The notes under the pieces: generated by a model
Told to the model about the DNA's origin: nothing
Database searches by the model: none
Seen by the model: the letters and a program-made list of their open reading frames with translations, nothing else
Part shown: piece by piece, positions 1 through 8,464 of the stretch
Layout: each line of letters starts with the position of its first letter
Position numbering within the stretch: the stretch's first letter is position 1
DNA from: Isoptericola halalbus
GTDB lineage: Bacteria > Actinomycetota > Actinomycetes > Actinomycetales > Cellulomonadaceae
NCBI GenBank assembly: GCA_009663185.1
Contig: VJZX01000013.1
Span: forward strand, 25,946-89,945
Length of the DNA: 64,000 bases
Direction: 5' to 3'
Position numbers and translations under genes: made by a program

Positions 1-1
1 C

Positions 2-1060
2 CTTCTCATACGAAACGTTGCACGCGACGCGAGCTCAGCTGCAGCGCAGTGGGGGAACGCGGTCGTCCTGACGCTGACTTCGGGCAGCCTGATGGCGCTG
101 GTGCTGGCATCGCTCGCGCCGGTCGTCGCGCCTCCCGGCGTTTCGGTTCCGACGGTGATGCTCGTCGCGCTTTCGGAACTGGTTCTCGCACGCCTCGTCG
201 AGACGGCCGGGCTCGTTGCTCAGGCTCAAGACCGGCCCAGCCGACTTGCCATCTATCCAGTGATGCTCAACGGCCTGCGATTGGGTGCCGTTCTATGGCT
301 CGGCAGCGCGGGTAGTCTGGGCCTGGAAAGGTGGGCGGTCGTGTACACATTGGCTTCGGCTGTCGTCGCTTGTGTTGCCGTAGGAGAAGTTACCTACTCG
401 ATCGGACGCTTCACGACGGACTTGCGCTCGTACGCAGCGGAGTGGCGCGACGGCATGCTGTTTGCGGCCGGCCTCTCCGCGCAGACAATCTATAACGATA
501 TTGACAAAGCGATGCTCGGGAGGCTCTCTGGCGGATTCGAGACGGGGTTGTATGCGGCAGCGTACCGGGTGATTGATATGCTCTATACGCCTGTTCGTGC
601 AGTCGCATCTGCCGCATATCCGCGCTTCTTCCGATATGGGGCCGCCGGACCCGCATCTGCGGTTCGCTTCGCGCGCAGTCTAGCGCCGTTCGTCGTCGGA
701 TATTGCCTTCTGGCATCGATCACTCTGTTCTTTGCGGCGGATCTCGTTGCGGTCGTGCTGGGTCCAGAATACGGGGCTGCAGGCGCCTTCATTCGCGCGC
801 TTGCCATCCTGCCGCTGCTCCGGGGAGTGGCTTACCTTGCTGCTGACAGCCTCGCGGGTATAGGGAGACAGGGGGCGCGGACTCTGCTTCAAATCGCAAC
901 GGCGATTCTCAACCTTCTCCTTAACGTTTGGCTGATCCCGAGCCATGGGGCGGTTGGCGCGGTGATTTCAAGCGTGCTGTGCGATGCGCTGCTGGCGGCG
1001 GGATTCTGGGTGATTCTTTTAAGACTCCGACGTCGTGAGGTGACCTGGGGTGCGCCGTAG
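2..1060 (+). CDS. Polysaccharide flippase (Wzx-like), 5' end outside window
   Basis: Multi-pass membrane protein of the oligosaccharide flippase/polysaccharide biosynthesis superfamily, which moves lipid-linked sugar repeat units across the cytoplasmic membrane. The frame is open from base 2, so the start is off the window; about 352 residues are visible against 420-500 for complete family members. Hydrophobic helices alternate with short charged loops throughout. The segment with NDIDKAMLGRL and AAYRVIDMLYTP resembles the conserved mid-protein region of these transporters. The following nucleotide-sugar dehydrogenase and chain-length/kinase genes fit an exopolysaccharide locus. A+T content is visibly higher than further downstream, as is common for exchanged surface-polysaccharide loci. 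The family call is confident; the substrate is unknown. Confidence 0.82.
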   Translation, partial: LLIRNVARDASSAAAQWGNAVVLTLTSGSLMALVLASLAPVVAPPGVSVPTVMLVALSELVLARLVETAGLVAQAQDRPSRLAIYPVMLNGLRLGAVLWLGSAGSLGLERWAVVYTLASAVVACVAVGEVTYSIGRFTTDLRSYAAEWRDGMLFAAGLSAQTIYNDIDKAMLGRLSGGFETGLYAAAYRVIDMLYTPVRAVASAAYPRFFRYGAAGPASAVRFARSLAPFVVGYCLLASITLFFAADLVAVVLGPEYGAAGAFIRALAILPLLRGVAYLAADSLAGIGRQGARTLLQIATAILNLLLNVWLIPSHGAVGAVISSVLCDALLAAGFWVILLRLRRREVTWGAP

Positions 1061-1252
1061 GACACCGTCCGGGTGCTCACCGCTTTCGCGGCTGTGGGAC
1101 GCAGCGAGAGTTTCCGCAGGACCGCGTGTATGCCGGTTGGTGCGGGCTCGAGCTTCGTCGGGCACGTCGGCGCGACGGTCGTTACGATCAGTGCTGTTCG
1201 GCGTCCTGTTGCGGACTTCCCTCCGACCTGCGCCGAGTAGAGAGGACTCGCC

Positions 1253-2515
1253 GTGTCGGTTGATCTTGTCGTCCTTGGCCTGGGCTACGTAGGGCTTCCG
1301 CTAGTCGAGGCGGCTGTCCAAGCGGGGCTCAAGGTTATCGGCTACGACGTAAACCGCCGGGTGGTCGACGGTCTGAACTCCGGGCACTCGCACGTGGACG
1401 ACATCTCGAACGCGGCGGTGGCCGAGCTCTTGGATCGTGGCTTCAGCGCAACGATGGACGAGCGTGAGATCCAGGATGCCCGCGTCGCCGTAATCTGCGT
1501 GCCGACTCCGCTGTCCGTCGACGGTAGGCCGGAGTTGGGGGCGGTTCGGTCTGCGGCCGAAGCAGTAGCGCGCAACCTTTCGCCAGGCACATTGGTCGTA
1601 CTCGAGTCGACGACCTACCCAGGGACGACGCAGGAGGTCATCGAGCCAATCCTTGTGGAGGGGAGTGGCCTGGTGGCGGGCGTGGACTTCTACCTGGCGT
1701 TTTCTCCAGAGCGCATCGATCCAGGCAACCAGGTGTACGGATTGGCAAACACGCCGAAAGTAGTGGGTGGTGTCACGAAAGGAGCTACCCGGCGTGCGGC
1801 GGACTTCTACCGAAGATTCGTCGATACCGTCGTACCAGCGAAGAGCGCCCGTGAAGCAGAGACCGCCAAGTTGCTTGAGAATACGTACCGCCACATAAAT
1901 ATCGCGTTGGTCAATGAGATGGCCCGATTCTGTCACGAGCTAGACATTGACCTGTGGGATGTCATCAACTTGGCCAAGACGAAGCCGTTCGGGTTCCAGG
2001 CGTTCTACCCGGGTCCAGGCGTCGGCGGACATTGCATTCCGATCGATCCAAATTATCTCAGCCACCGTGTGAAGTCGAGACTGGGCTATCCGTTCCGATT
2101 CGTAGAACTTGCGCAGGAGATCAACGCCACGATGCCGACCTACGTTGCGCGGCGTGCCCAGGACATCCTCAACCTCGACTCCAAGCCTCTCCGAGGATCG
2201 AGTGTCCTGTTGCTCGGCATTACCTACAAGCCCGATATTTCTGATCAGCGAGAATCGCCAGCCGTCCCGTTGGCCCAGGCGCTGCGGGTGCAGGGGGCGG
2301 ACGTCCAGTTCCACGATCCGAATGTTGAAAGGTGGCTCGTCACCGGGGACCTTCTTGACCGGGTTGCAGACCTTGATGCGGCTGTGGGGCGAGCAGACCT
2401 CGTGATCCTTGTGCAAAATCACAGAGCTTATGACGCAGACGCTCTCGCAGCGGCCTCTAAACGCTTCTTCGATACGAAGGGTGTTACGTCCGGCCTAAAT
2501 TCGTTTCGCCTTTAG
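1253..2515 (+). CDS. Nucleotide-sugar dehydrogenase (UDP-ManNAc/GlcNAc 6-dehydrogenase type)
   Basis: NAD-dependent four-electron oxidation of a UDP-sugar to its uronic acid, supplying a charged sugar for the exopolysaccharide. The 420-residue length is normal. The N-terminal Rossmann motif is VLGLGYVGLP (residues 6-15). The catalytic cysteine lies in GPGVGGHCIPIDP, at about residue 261. The C-terminal UDP-binding domain begins near LLGITYKPDISDQRESPA. The form of the active-site loop is closer to WecC/TviB-type enzymes than to UDP-glucose dehydrogenase; this subfamily call is an inference. The GTG start is preceded by GAGAGGAC. A 192-bp gap without a recognisable gene separates it from the flippase; the next gene follows after 91 bp on the same strand. 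Confidence 0.9.
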   Translation: MSVDLVVLGLGYVGLPLVEAAVQAGLKVIGYDVNRRVVDGLNSGHSHVDDISNAAVAELLDRGFSATMDEREIQDARVAVICVPTPLSVDGRPELGAVRSAAEAVARNLSPGTLVVLESTTYPGTTQEVIEPILVEGSGLVAGVDFYLAFSPERIDPGNQVYGLANTPKVVGGVTKGATRRAADFYRRFVDTVVPAKSAREAETAKLLENTYRHINIALVNEMARFCHELDIDLWDVINLAKTKPFGFQAFYPGPGVGGHCIPIDPNYLSHRVKSRLGYPFRFVELAQEINATMPTYVARRAQDILNLDSKPLRGSSVLLLGITYKPDISDQRESPAVPLAQALRVQGADVQFHDPNVERWLVTGDLLDRVADLDAAVGRADLVILVQNHRAYDADALAAASKRFFDTKGVTSGLNSFRL

Positions 2516-2606
2516 TGTGCAGATTTCTGGTCGTTCCGCGTGGTCACGTTGTATGGCTCGGCTGTTCCACGTGACGCCGGCGTGCTGAGTCGAATGAGGA
2601 GATCCA

Positions 2607-4181
2607 ATGGAATTGACCGACTATCTCAGCTTGGTTCGCAAGCGATGGTTGCTGGTAGTGGCGGCGGTCGCACTCGGAGCGATGGTCGCGCTCGTGGTTT
2701 CCCTCGTGATGCCGTCTGTGTACACAGCGCGCTCCCAGGTCTTTGTGTCGGTACAGGGATCGGATACAACTTCAGATCTGTTCCAGGGTTCAAATTTCAC
2801 TGTCCGGCAGGTAAAGTCGTACACCGAGCTCGTCACTTCCCCCCCGGTCCTGCAGCCAGTTATCGATGAGCTTGGTCTGTCCGAGGACGCTTCTGAGCTT
2901 GCCGAGAAGGTGAGTGCTGAATCTCCTCTGGACACAGTCCTCATCAATGTCACGGCAAGTGATGAGTCTCCGGATCAGGCCGCGGGGATCGCGAACGCGA
3001 TCGCATCGAGTCTGGGCCAGGTCGTGACGGAGCTGGAAACCCCTGGAGACGGTGGAGCTTCCCCCGTCCAGATCAGCACGGTGCGGACGGCAGACATACC
3101 CGATGAGCCGTCGTCTCCCAACGTCAAGCTGAACCTTGCGCTTGGAGTCTTAGTGGGTCTTGCGGTGGGCCTTGGTGTCGCGGTGCTTCGCGAGTTGCTC
3201 GATACCCGTGTGCGCACCGTCGAGGACGTCGAGGCCGTCACGGACACGTCCGTTCTCGGGGTCATCGGTTACGAGCCGGACGCACCAAACCGCCCTCTGA
3301 TTGTCCAAGAGTCGCCGCAGTCGATGCGGGCCGAGGCGTTCCGGCGACTACGCACGAACCTGCAGTTCCTGGCTGTCGAAGGCCAGAACAACGCCATCGT
3401 GATGACCTCGGCACTGCCTGGCGAGGGCAAGAGCACCACCACGATCAACCTGGCGATCACGCTGGCCGACGCCGGCCAGCGCGTGGCGCTCGTCGACGCC
3501 GACCTTCGCCGGCCGTCGATCGCCAAGTACATGGGAATCGAGGGCTCCGTCGGCCTCACCACGGTGCTCATCGGACGCGCCGGCCTGGAGGATGTCATCC
3601 AGCCGTGGGGTAACGGCAACCTTGACGTGATCACGTCCGGCCAGGTTCCACCGAACCCGAGCGAGCTGCTGGGGTCCCGCAGGATGGCCGCGTTCGTCGA
3701 GGAGCTGACATCGCACTACGACGTCGTGCTCATCGACACCTCACCCCTGCTGCCGGTCACGGACGGCGCCATCTTGGCTCGGCTGGTCGGTGGCGCCGTG
3801 GTCGTCGTCGGCGCGGGCACGATCCACAGGGCGCAGCTCGAGGACGCGATCGAGGCGCTCACGACGGTCAACGCCAAGGTGCTCGGCATGGTGGTGAACC
3901 GGGTGCCGGTCCGCAGTGGCGGTGCCTACGCGTACCACTACTACGACTACACGAGCGAGGAGGCGCCCCAGCCCGACCGCAAGGGCAAGCGCCATCTACC
4001 CACCAGTGCGGGAGCGGTCGGCGCGCTCGGGGGTGCCGGGCGTCGCAGAAGCGCGCCGCGTCGACGTCTGCAGCGCAACCCGGCGGTGCCGACTCCCGCA
4101 CCACTCGCCGACGCGGAACGGCCGCGTGTCCCCGTTCACTTCCCGCCGGTGCGCGCGGGCGAGGAGGACGAGCGGCAGTGA
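2607..4181 (+). CDS. Polysaccharide chain-length regulator fused to tyrosine autokinase (Wzz-CpsD/BY-kinase)
   Basis: Controls polymerisation and export of the surface polysaccharide. Residues 1-190 are a Wzz domain with one transmembrane helix near residues 15-35 and a second near 175-195 (LALGVLVGLAVGLGVAVL). The cytoplasmic kinase domain follows, with Walker A ALPGEGKSTTT, Walker A' VALVDADLRRPS and Walker B VVLIDTSPLLPV. A tyrosine cluster (YAYHYYDY) near residue 442 is the likely autophosphorylation site, followed by a basic, proline-rich tail. The ATG is preceded by GAGGAG. The Wzz half is visibly richer in A/T than the kinase half, so the gene may contain a recombination junction. The single-chain architecture is usual in Actinobacteria. 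It overlaps the next gene by 4 bp. Confidence 0.92.
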   Translation: MELTDYLSLVRKRWLLVVAAVALGAMVALVVSLVMPSVYTARSQVFVSVQGSDTTSDLFQGSNFTVRQVKSYTELVTSPPVLQPVIDELGLSEDASELAEKVSAESPLDTVLINVTASDESPDQAAGIANAIASSLGQVVTELETPGDGGASPVQISTVRTADIPDEPSSPNVKLNLALGVLVGLAVGLGVAVLRELLDTRVRTVEDVEAVTDTSVLGVIGYEPDAPNRPLIVQESPQSMRAEAFRRLRTNLQFLAVEGQNNAIVMTSALPGEGKSTTTINLAITLADAGQRVALVDADLRRPSIAKYMGIEGSVGLTTVLIGRAGLEDVIQPWGNGNLDVITSGQVPPNPSELLGSRRMAAFVEELTSHYDVVLIDTSPLLPVTDGAILARLVGGAVVVVGAGTIHRAQLEDAIEALTTVNAKVLGMVVNRVPVRSGGAYAYHYYDYTSEEAPQPDRKGKRHLPTSAGAVGALGGAGRRRSAPRRRLQRNPAVPTPAPLADAERPRVPVHFPPVRAGEEDERQ

Positions 4182-4699
4182 CGGCCCGGCGCACCCGGCT
4201 GTTTGCGGGTGCGGTCACCGTCCTGGCGGTGGTCGTGCTCGCCGCGTGCGGTCGTGGCGGCACGGGAGGTCCAACGGCGCCGCCCGTCGATACCCCGACG
4301 GGCTACGACGTCGCCCACTCAGAGCCGGAGGACTACGCGGCCGCCGTCGTCGAGGAGACCAACGCCGCGCGCGCAGCCGAAGGGCTCGACGCGCTCGCGA
4401 CGTCGGACTGTGCGGAAGAGCAGGCCCTCGCCCGGGCCGAGGCGCTGCGCGGCAAGCCGCTCGAGCACGCCCCGCTGACCTCCGTGCAGGACGCGTGCGA
4501 CCCGCCGTCGGGCCTCACCGCGGAGAACCTCAGCCGGGCGGCAGCGGAGCCCGCCGACGTCGTGCAGGCCTGGCTGGAGTCACCCGGGCATCGCAACAAC
4601 GTTCTGGGCCCCGAGCTCACGCAGGTCGGGGTGTCGTGCGTGCCCGACGTCGACGACGGGCAAGACGTGATGCTCTGCTCGCAAGTCTTCCTCGGCTGA
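4178..4699 (+). CDS. CAP/SCP-domain lipoprotein
   Basis: Secreted lipid-anchored CAP (cysteine-rich secretory/PR-1) protein of 173 residues. The N-terminus is a lipoprotein signal with lipobox LAAC and the modified cysteine at residue 24. The CAP core shows the helix beginning EETNAARAAEGLDAL, ENLSRAA, and the signature WLESPGHRNNVL with its conserved histidine. A disulphide between cysteines in the second half is plausible. Bacterial CAP lipoproteins of the YkwD type act in the cell envelope, but their reaction is not established. The GTG start overlaps the stop of the polysaccharide kinase gene by GTGA, so it is translationally coupled to the exopolysaccharide operon. The gene ends 5 bp before a convergent gene. 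Confidence 0.85.
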   Translation: MTARRTRLFAGAVTVLAVVVLAACGRGGTGGPTAPPVDTPTGYDVAHSEPEDYAAAVVEETNAARAAEGLDALATSDCAEEQALARAEALRGKPLEHAPLTSVQDACDPPSGLTAENLSRAAAEPADVVQAWLESPGHRNNVLGPELTQVGVSCVPDVDDGQDVMLCSQVFLG

Positions 4700-4704
4700 C
4701 GTGC

Positions 4705-5178
4705 TCAGGCAGCGGTGTCGAGCGCGACCCGGCCGTCGGCGAACGCCATGTTCGTCACGACGGTGCCGGGCTGCTTCGCCGCCAGCAGGCTCTGGACGTC
4801 GAGCGCGATGCGGGCGTCCGGACGGATCTCGACCGATCCGGGCGGCAGGCCCCGGTGGGCCACGACCTTCTCGACCCGGCCGGCGGCGAGGCCGAGCAGC
4901 TTGTGGGCCGGCAGCCCGCCCACGCTCGCGTCCACGGCAAGGACGGCGACGCCGCCGTCGAAGCTCTCGACGCGCAGCTTCGAGCGAACGGCGGGGACGA
5001 GCCGGGTGGCGAGCTGGAGCGGGCCCGGGAGGTCCTTCACCTGGCGGGCGTCGGCGACGACCTCGAGCTCGTCGCCGGTGCCTCCCACCGACGTCACGAA
5101 CCGCGGCAGGTTCTTGCCGATCAGGCCCAGGGTGCTCAGCGTCTCTGCGAGGGAGTATTCGGTACGCACGGCGGACAC
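4705..5178 (-). CDS. Uncharacterised 157-residue protein
   Basis: I do not recognise this protein. It has 157 residues, no signal peptide and no transmembrane helix. Alternating hydrophobic and charged residues across the centre (KLRVESFDGGVAVLAVDAS, VEIRPDARIALDV) suggest a mainly beta-strand fold. Weak resemblance to lipid-binding beta-cup proteins (DUF2993/LmeA type) was considered but cannot be supported by eye. It is convergent with the CAP lipoprotein gene, with only a few bases between stops, and the Fic gene upstream is transcribed in the same direction. The codon pattern looks coding. The start at 5178 is the first methionine in frame and is provisional. Confidence 0.6.
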   Translation of the reverse strand: MSAVRTEYSLAETLSTLGLIGKNLPRFVTSVGGTGDELEVVADARQVKDLPGPLQLATRLVPAVRSKLRVESFDGGVAVLAVDASVGGLPAHKLLGLAAGRVEKVVAHRGLPPGSVEIRPDARIALDVQSLLAAKQPGTVVTNMAFADGRVALDTAA

Positions 5179-5212
5179 AGTAGCGGAATGGGCGTTGCGG
5201 GCATACCGGCAT

Positions 5213-6403
5213 CTACCGGGCCGCAGTGTCGCCCCCGACCTCGCCCGCTCGGACCTCGGTCGCCAGGCGCACCAGCTCGGCCTTCATCCAGGGATATGGA
5301 TCGATGAGTGGTTCTGAGGCCCCGAGCTCCTGCGCCAAGGTCCGGACGGCGGGACCCGCGACGTAGTGCCGACCCTTGGTCTGACCTACCGGCTTGAGGA
5401 GCTCCGCGTCGACGAGAGCCTTGAAGTCGCGGCTCGCAGTGCGAGCATCGACCCCTGTCTGGTCCACGTACGTGGGCCGTCGCAGGCGGAAGCCGAGCAG
5501 CGCGGAGTAGAGCGCGTCGAGCGCACGGTCCGGAAGCCCTCGGCTGCTGAGGACATCGTCGAGGAGCTCGTACGCCCGTTGCGCCCGCCGCAGGCGTCTG
5601 CGGACCGTTTGCGCCTGCATGTGATGTGCTCGGAGATTGAAGCTGACCCACAGGTGTGCGTCGCCGTCAGGACGCCAACGCCCGTGTCCTGTGACGGTGA
5701 GGACTCGGTAGTAGTCCTCGGTGTTGGCTCCCAACCACTCTTCGATGCTCGCGAACTCCGGCTCCGCCACACCGCGACGGGCGAGCACGAGCGTCTGGAG
5801 CGCACGGGCCATCCGTCCGTTGCCGTCGCGGAACGGGTGGATCATGACGAGGTTGAGGTGTGCCATCGCGGCGTGAACCAGCGGATCGTCGCCGTCCGCA
5901 CGGTTCAGGTCGGCCACGATCTCCTCCATCAGGTGCGGCACCGTGTCGGCTTCCGGACCCGTGTACACCGCGCGCCCCGAGCTCTCGTCGTGCACGTAGA
6001 TATCACCGCGTCTGTACTGCCCCGGGCTCTTGCTCAGGTCGTGCGCAAGCATCATGAAATGCATCGAGCGAAGCGCCGACGCGTCGAGCTGGAAGTGGTC
6101 GTCCTTCGCCATCGCCAGGACATAGCCGAGGGCTTGGCGGTAGCCGCGGATCTCCGCGAACGTTCGCTGGTCCGCGCTCAGAGGTTCCTCGTCGTCGAGA
6201 GCCGCATCGGCGTCGTCCAGGGCGACGTGGTAGCCCTCGATGCTGTTCGAGCCCTGGATCGCCCGCGCGATCGCGGTTCGCCGAAGCCGACCCGTCCAAC
6301 GGCGAGGCACGCGAAGGTGCTCGGCCAGCTCGTAGCGCATGGCCGAGATCTCCCCGAGGACTCGCAGATCGTCGAGGTCGAGGTCTGGTGCTGCGTACAG
6401 CAT
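5213..6403 (-). CDS. Fic/DOC family protein (probable AMP transferase with N-terminal inhibitory motif)
   Basis: Fic-domain enzyme that transfers a nucleotide moiety, usually AMP, to protein hydroxyl groups. The complete active-site motif HPFRDGNGRMAR is present with the catalytic histidine near residue 189. An N-terminal NSIEGY segment matches the (S/T)xxxE(G/N) inhibitory helix, so this is a class II, self-inhibited Fic protein; no separate antitoxin gene is adjacent. The C-terminal 90 residues look like a winged helix (VDARTASRDFKALVDAELLKPVG). An upstream ATG at 6430 is possible, but the ATG at 6403 has a better ribosome site (AGGA, 9-10 bases before) and lies downstream of a long inverted repeat. 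The target protein is unknown. Confidence 0.88.
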   Translation of the reverse strand: MLYAAPDLDLDDLRVLGEISAMRYELAEHLRVPRRWTGRLRRTAIARAIQGSNSIEGYHVALDDADAALDDEEPLSADQRTFAEIRGYRQALGYVLAMAKDDHFQLDASALRSMHFMMLAHDLSKSPGQYRRGDIYVHDESSGRAVYTGPEADTVPHLMEEIVADLNRADGDDPLVHAAMAHLNLVMIHPFRDGNGRMARALQTLVLARRGVAEPEFASIEEWLGANTEDYYRVLTVTGHGRWRPDGDAHLWVSFNLRAHHMQAQTVRRRLRRAQRAYELLDDVLSSRGLPDRALDALYSALLGFRLRRPTYVDQTGVDARTASRDFKALVDAELLKPVGQTKGRHYVAGPAVRTLAQELGASEPLIDPYPWMKAELVRLATEVRAGEVGGDTAAR

Positions 6404-6415
6404 GGTGGCTGTCCT

Positions 6416-6478
6416 AATGTCTCGATTCATAGGACACGGGCCAAATCCAGCGGTCCGTGTCGCAAGAATAGAGACATT
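6416..6478. promoter_or_regulatory. Inverted repeat in the Fic promoter region
   Basis: AATGTCTCGATTC (6416-6428) is repeated in inverted orientation as GAATAGAGACATT (6466-6478), matching at 12 of 13 positions with 37 bp between. A second, overlapping inverted repeat, TGTCCTA...TAGGACA, spans 6410-6436. Both lie just upstream of the preferred Fic start at 6403, where a repressor could act. Which regulator binds is unknown. Confidence 0.4.
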
Positions 6479-6554
6479 GTGCCATGGACTGCCGGCGGCG
6501 TGTCGCTCATGTGGGCCGCGAGGGTGCGCGCGGTGTCGGCCTTGGCGCTGGTCG

Positions 6555-6577
6555 TTACCGAGGGTAATGACCTAAGG
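6555..6577. promoter_or_regulatory. Probable MarR-family operator upstream of the MarR-MFS pair
   Basis: TTACCGAGGGTAA (6555-6567) is a perfect inverted repeat with 5-bp arms and a 3-bp centre. It is followed at once by CCTAAGG and another GGTAA half-site up to 6580. The GTG start of the MarR gene is at 6586, so a repressor bound here would block transcription of the overlapping marR-MFS operon. Autoregulation through palindromes overlapping the promoter is usual for this family; binding itself is inferred. Confidence 0.55.
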
Positions 6578-6585
6578 TAAGAACC

Positions 6586-7098
6586 GTGCCGAACCCTCCC
6601 CCCGCCGCCCCGACGCCGGCCGGGGCCGGCGCTCCCGCCGCCGCACCGTCGTCGGGCACCAAGATCCCGCGCGACCGCACACGACCCGGCGCCCTCGGCG
6701 GCGAGCTGCGCGTGGCCCTGACCCGTATCTCCCGCCGCCTGCGCACGCAGCGCGGAGAGGCCGACCTGCCCGAGGGCCAGTTCGGCGTCCTGACCGTGCT
6801 CCACAAGCACGGCGAGCTGAGCCCTGGCGCGCTCGCCGAGCACGAACGCATCAAGCCGCCGTCGATGACCCGCATGGTCAACACGCTGGCCGAGCTGGGT
6901 CTGGTCGAGAAGACCGAGCACCCGACCGACCGCCGCCAGGTCGTCGTCCGGCTGACCGAAGCGGGCGCGCGCGAGGTCGCCGAGACCCGCCGGCGGCGAG
7001 ACGCCTGGCTCACCCAGCAGCTGTCCCACCTGACCCCCGACGAGAGAGAGACCTTGGCCCGAGCTACCGACCTCCTGATCCGGATCGCCGCACGATGA
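6586..7098 (+). CDS. MarR-family transcriptional regulator
   Basis: DNA-binding repressor of 170 residues with a proline/alanine-rich N-terminal extension of about 35 residues before the winged-helix core. The core is typical: LPEGQFGVLTVLHKHGELSP, then the recognition helix in the region IKPPSMTRMVNTLAELGLV, and the wing KTEHPTDRRQVVVRLTEAG. It probably controls the drug-efflux-type MFS gene with which it overlaps by ATGA (7095-7098), de-repressing it when a ligand is bound. The GTG at 6586 follows a palindromic operator. The ligand is unknown. Confidence 0.9.
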   Translation: MPNPPPAAPTPAGAGAPAAAPSSGTKIPRDRTRPGALGGELRVALTRISRRLRTQRGEADLPEGQFGVLTVLHKHGELSPGALAEHERIKPPSMTRMVNTLAELGLVEKTEHPTDRRQVVVRLTEAGAREVAETRRRRDAWLTQQLSHLTPDERETLARATDLLIRIAAR

Positions 7099-8426
7099 GC
7101 GCGACGTTCTCCTCCCTGAGATACCGCAACTACCGCATCTGGTTCGGCGCAGCCCTCGTCGCCAACATCGGCACGTGGATGCAGCGCATCGCCCAGGACT
7201 GGGTCGTCCTGACCGAGCTCACGCACAACTCCGGCGTCGCCGTCGGCATCACGACGGCGCTGCAGTTCCTCCCGTTCCTCGTGCTGTCGCCGTGGGCCGG
7301 CCTGCTCGCCGACCGCCTCCCGCGCCGTCGGCTCCTCATGGCCACGCAGGGCGGCATGGGCGTGCTCGCCCTGGCCCTCGGCGCGCTCGTGCTGTCCGGG
7401 CACGTCGAGCTGTGGCACGTGTACGTCTTCGCGCTGCTGCTCGGCGTCGTCGCCGCGCTCGACAACCCCGTCCGGCAGACGTTCGTGGCCGAGATGGTGC
7501 CCGCCGACAGGCTGCCCAACGCCGTGGGCCTCAACAGCGCCTCGTTCAACGCCGCGCGCCTGCTCGGCCCGGGCGTCGCGGGCCTGCTCATCGCCGCCGT
7601 CGGCGCCGGCTGGGTGTTCATCATCAACGGCGTGACGTTCGGCGCGACGATCGCGGCCCTCGCGCTCATGCACGTGCGCGAGCTGCGCACGCTGCCGTCC
7701 GCGCCACGGGCCAAGGGCCAGATCCGCGAGGGCGTGCGCTACGTGAGCGGCCGCACCGACATCGTCGTGATCATGGTCGTCATGGCCGTGGTCTCGACGT
7801 TCGGCCTCAACTTCCAGCTGACGTCGGCCCTGATGGCGCGCGTCGAGTTCGGCAAGGGCGCGGGGGAGTTCGGGATCCTCGGGTCGGTGCTGGCCATCGG
7901 GTCGCTGACGGGCGCGCTGCTGGCCGCCCGGCGCGACCGGCCGCGCGTGCGGCTCGTGATCGGGTCCGCGTTCGCGTTCGCAGTCACGACGGCGGTCATG
8001 GCGCTCATGCCCACCTACGAGCTGTACATGCTCGCGTGCATCCCGGTCGGCCTGGCGTCGCTCACCATGATGACCGCGGCGGTCTCGACCATCCAGACGT
8101 CGACCGACCCGGTCATGCGCGGGCGCGTGATGGCGCTCTACATGATGGTCTTCCTCGGCGCGACGCCGGTCGGGTCACCGGTCGTGGGCTGGATCGGCGA
8201 GGCGGTCGGCCCCCGCTGGGCGATCCTCGTGGGCTCGATCGCGACGTTCCTCGTCGCGGCCGGCGCCACCGTGTGGACCGTGCGCAACTGGCACCTCAAG
8301 GTGCGCTACCACCTGGTCCGGCGGCCCCACCTCGAGGTCGTCTACCTCGAGGCGGGCGCCTCCCGCAAAGGGCTGCGCAGCGAGCTGCGCCGCGCCGACG
8401 CCAAGGACGCGGTGAAGGCGGCCTAG
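7095..8426 (+). CDS. MFS transporter (EntS/MFS_3-like exporter)
   Basis: Major facilitator with 443 residues and about 12 predicted transmembrane helices. The opening FSSLRYRNYRIWFGAALVAN and the early segment IAQDWVVLTELTHNSG are characteristic of the MFS_3/enterobactin-exporter-like family. The loop after helix 2 carries the MFS motif A equivalent (GLLADRLPRRRLL). A soluble tail of about 50 residues follows the last helix. It is translationally coupled to the upstream MarR regulator, an arrangement typical of export of a toxic compound or secondary metabolite; the substrate cannot be read from sequence. An IS481 remnant follows about 40 bp after its stop. Confidence 0.9.
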   Translation: MSATFSSLRYRNYRIWFGAALVANIGTWMQRIAQDWVVLTELTHNSGVAVGITTALQFLPFLVLSPWAGLLADRLPRRRLLMATQGGMGVLALALGALVLSGHVELWHVYVFALLLGVVAALDNPVRQTFVAEMVPADRLPNAVGLNSASFNAARLLGPGVAGLLIAAVGAGWVFIINGVTFGATIAALALMHVRELRTLPSAPRAKGQIREGVRYVSGRTDIVVIMVVMAVVSTFGLNFQLTSALMARVEFGKGAGEFGILGSVLAIGSLTGALLAARRDRPRVRLVIGSAFAFAVTTAVMALMPTYELYMLACIPVGLASLTMMTAAVSTIQTSTDPVMRGRVMALYMMVFLGATPVGSPVVGWIGEAVGPRWAILVGSIATFLVAAGATVWTVRNWHLKVRYHLVRRPHLEVVYLEAGASRKGLRSELRRADAKDAVKAA

Positions 8427-8464
8427 GCGTACCCGGCCAGGACGTTCGTGGCAGTCCAGGTCCT

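Noticed and set aside
1061..1252. Gap between flippase and dehydrogenase genes as a possible small gene
   Set aside because: The only frame gives an Arg/Ser-rich peptide without a ribosome site; no signal seen.
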